A program made the translations under genes and the position numbers. Shown piece after piece: positions 5,803 to 6,808 of a stretch of DNA of 6,808 nt. Location: contig CALBJU010000387.1 in NCBI GenBank assembly GCA_937893205.1, positions 1 to 6,808 of the forward strand, written 5' to 3'. Within the stretch, counting starts at the first letter, position 1. Each line of letters opens with the position of its first letter. Origin of the DNA: an uncultured Bacteroidota bacterium. GTDB lineage: Bacteria; Bacteroidota; Rhodothermia; Rhodothermales; UBA10348. The notes below the pieces were generated by a model. The model saw nothing but the letters and a program-made list of their open reading frames with translations, made no database searches and had not been told where the DNA came from.

Positions 5803-6808
5803 CAAGCTGGATCCCCTTCCGTCTGTTGCACTTCGCCAGCGGTTGAAATGCTGCGCGCATAACAGCCACCCGCAATCCCCCAAAGGGAGGCGTAGATAAA
5901 CATGAGATCGTTCTGGAAAAAGGGATTCGCCGTTATCGCAGTGACTGCTAGGGCAGCAAGTGAACCCGCTACCGAAAGCGAAATCAGTCGCGATAAGAGG
6001 TCAGTGTTTTTTGAACGCCAAGTCTGAACAGCTCGAGCGAAGAACCGGATCATCATAAACAGCATCATTCCTAGCCCCCAGATACCGAATTTGAATGCAA
6101 GTGCAACGTATCCATTGTGCACGAACGTCTTGATCTCCGAATATTCGTACGTAATGTTGTAGAAGCGGTAGGGGACGCCCATTCCGTGTCCAAGAATTGG
6201 ATTGACCTTAATGTGATGCCACACGCCTTTTGCTTCTAAGAATCTGTTAATCAAAGAGACATCGCTGCTCACCGCGGTTTGGAGTGTCAGGACTCGATCC
6301 AGCAGGCCGGTCATAACCAGAAGTAAGAAGTCGCCGAGTACAAGGTAGGCGATCAAAAAAACGCCACCGGCCGAGAGCAGCCCGACCATAACCATTCGAA
6401 CTTTATCGCGGTTTGAAACGAACAAGAAAATGAATCCGGCTCCTAGAAAAAATGCGACCCAGTACGCTCGACTCTGTGTCAATATCAACCCAGCGAACAG
6501 GCTCAATACCAAGCCCAGATAGAACATCCTGCTCCTCATCTTTCCCGCCTGCAGGAATAGGGTCAGCCCAAAAAGGGCAGGAATCATCAACAAAGACTCG
6601 TTGGTGATGGCTCTACTGGTGGCTATCTGCCAAACCTGCTCGGCATTGCCGAGGTCACCCCTGTACTCAAGTAGGTTTCGGGCGAGGACGAATAGCCCAA
6701 GGAAAATCAATGATCCAACGACCACTCTGAGTCCATCTTTGTGCCTTACGATGGCCTCGCGAATGGGCCAGTAAAACGCCAGCATGGAAAAACTCAGCCA
6801 CTCACCTA
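5802..6808 (-). CDS. O-antigen ligase / polymerase-like membrane protein (Wzy_C/WaaL superfamily), N-terminus beyond window
   Basis: The frame is open from the right edge to the TGA at 5802-5804, giving 334 visible residues. The Met at 6785 is preceded in frame by GEWLSFS with no stop, and WaaL/Wzy proteins are usually longer (about 400-450 residues). The real start and the first helices are therefore probably outside the window. Numbering from that Met, about eight hydrophobic helices are visible, with a large polar, probably periplasmic, loop at about 155-221. Two family signatures stand out. TQSRAYW (103-109) contains the conserved Arg106. HNGYVALAFKFGIWG (223-237) fits exactly the H-[NSQ]-X9-G-X-X-[GTY] motif known from WaaL ligases, with His223 as the probable catalytic residue. 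NPILGHGMG (195-203) before it is also typical. The enzyme uses undecaprenyl-diphosphate-linked glycan in the periplasm, either to join it to an acceptor or to polymerise repeat units. Sequence alone does not separate ligase from Wzy. It is the first visible gene of the coupled unit. Confidence 0.85.
   Translation of the reverse strand, partial: GEWLSFSMLAFYWPIREAIVRHKDGLRVVVGSLIFLGLFVLARNLLEYRGDLGNAEQVWQIATSRAITNESLLMIPALFGLTLFLQAGKMRSRMFYLGLVLSLFAGLILTQSRAYWVAFFLGAGFIFLFVSNRDKVRMVMVGLLSAGGVFLIAYLVLGDFLLLVMTGLLDRVLTLQTAVSSDVSLINRFLEAKGVWHHIKVNPILGHGMGVPYRFYNITYEYSEIKTFVHNGYVALAFKFGIWGLGMMLFMMIRFFARAVQTWRSKNTDLLSRLISLSVAGSLAALAVTAITANPFFQNDLMFIYASLWGIAGGCYARSISTAGEVQQTEGDPA
5813..5818 (-). promoter_or_regulatory. 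Ribosome binding site deciding the start of the second gene of the cassette
   Basis: AAGGGG on the minus strand lies ten bases before the ATG at 5800-5802, within the last codons of the ligase-like gene. It supports the start at 5802 over the longer alternative at 5883. Confidence 0.6.

Noticed and set aside
5803..5883. Longer start for the first glycosyltransferase at 5883
   Set aside because: The 27 extra residues are low in GT character and overlap the ligase-like gene by 82 bases. The ATG at 5802 has a ribosome site and a TGATG junction, and starts right at the first beta strand.
1..6808. CRISPR array, tRNA/rRNA, insertion sequence, toxin-antitoxin or phage-defence genes
   Set aside because: I saw no regularly spaced direct repeats, no cloverleaf-like segment and no transposase or defence motif in any convincing open frame.

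Overview
The window comes from a Gram-negative bacterium. It encodes an outer-membrane beta-barrel protein with a signal peptide and a C-terminal phenylalanine, and a Wzx/Wzy-type surface-polysaccharide cassette. Base composition looks roughly balanced (not computed). The barrel protein has an N-terminal helical region in place of POTRA domains and an 'NRVEG' segment that I associate with the Bacteroidota/Rhodothermota/Gemmatimonadota side of the tree. The POT-type peptide transporter would fit that too. A clear Shine-Dalgarno sequence before the flippase is less typical of core Bacteroidota. I would not name a genus or phylum.

Layout. Positions 1-288 (+) hold the last 95 codons of a proton-dependent oligopeptide (POT/PTR2) transporter. 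A perfect 14-bp hairpin at 312-343 lies between it and the convergent barrel gene. Positions 381-2087 (-) encode a 568-residue outer-membrane protein with an Omp85/D15-like C-terminal barrel. A 183-bp gap follows (2088-2270). From 2271 to the right edge, four minus-strand genes form one tight unit. In transcription order they are an O-antigen ligase/polymerase-like membrane protein (its start lies beyond the window), two GT4-type glycosyltransferases and a Wzx-like lipid-linked oligosaccharide flippase. The three junctions are TGATG, TAATG and ATGA, so start and stop codons overlap each time and translation is probably coupled.

Inferred role. The glycosyltransferases would add sugars to an undecaprenyl-diphosphate-linked oligosaccharide on the cytoplasmic face. 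The flippase would move it across the inner membrane. The Wzy_C/WaaL-type protein would then polymerise it or transfer it to an acceptor in the periplasm. The barrel gene lies downstream on the same strand, but the sequence does not show that it belongs to the same pathway.

I found no tRNA, rRNA, CRISPR array, insertion sequence, toxin-antitoxin or defence gene. I see no strong case for a wholly new system. The points most worth checking are the POTRA-less barrel with its Trp/Asp-rich linker, a glycosyltransferase lacking both acidic residues of the EX7E motif, and a nine-residue sequence shared by the unrelated flippase and ligase.
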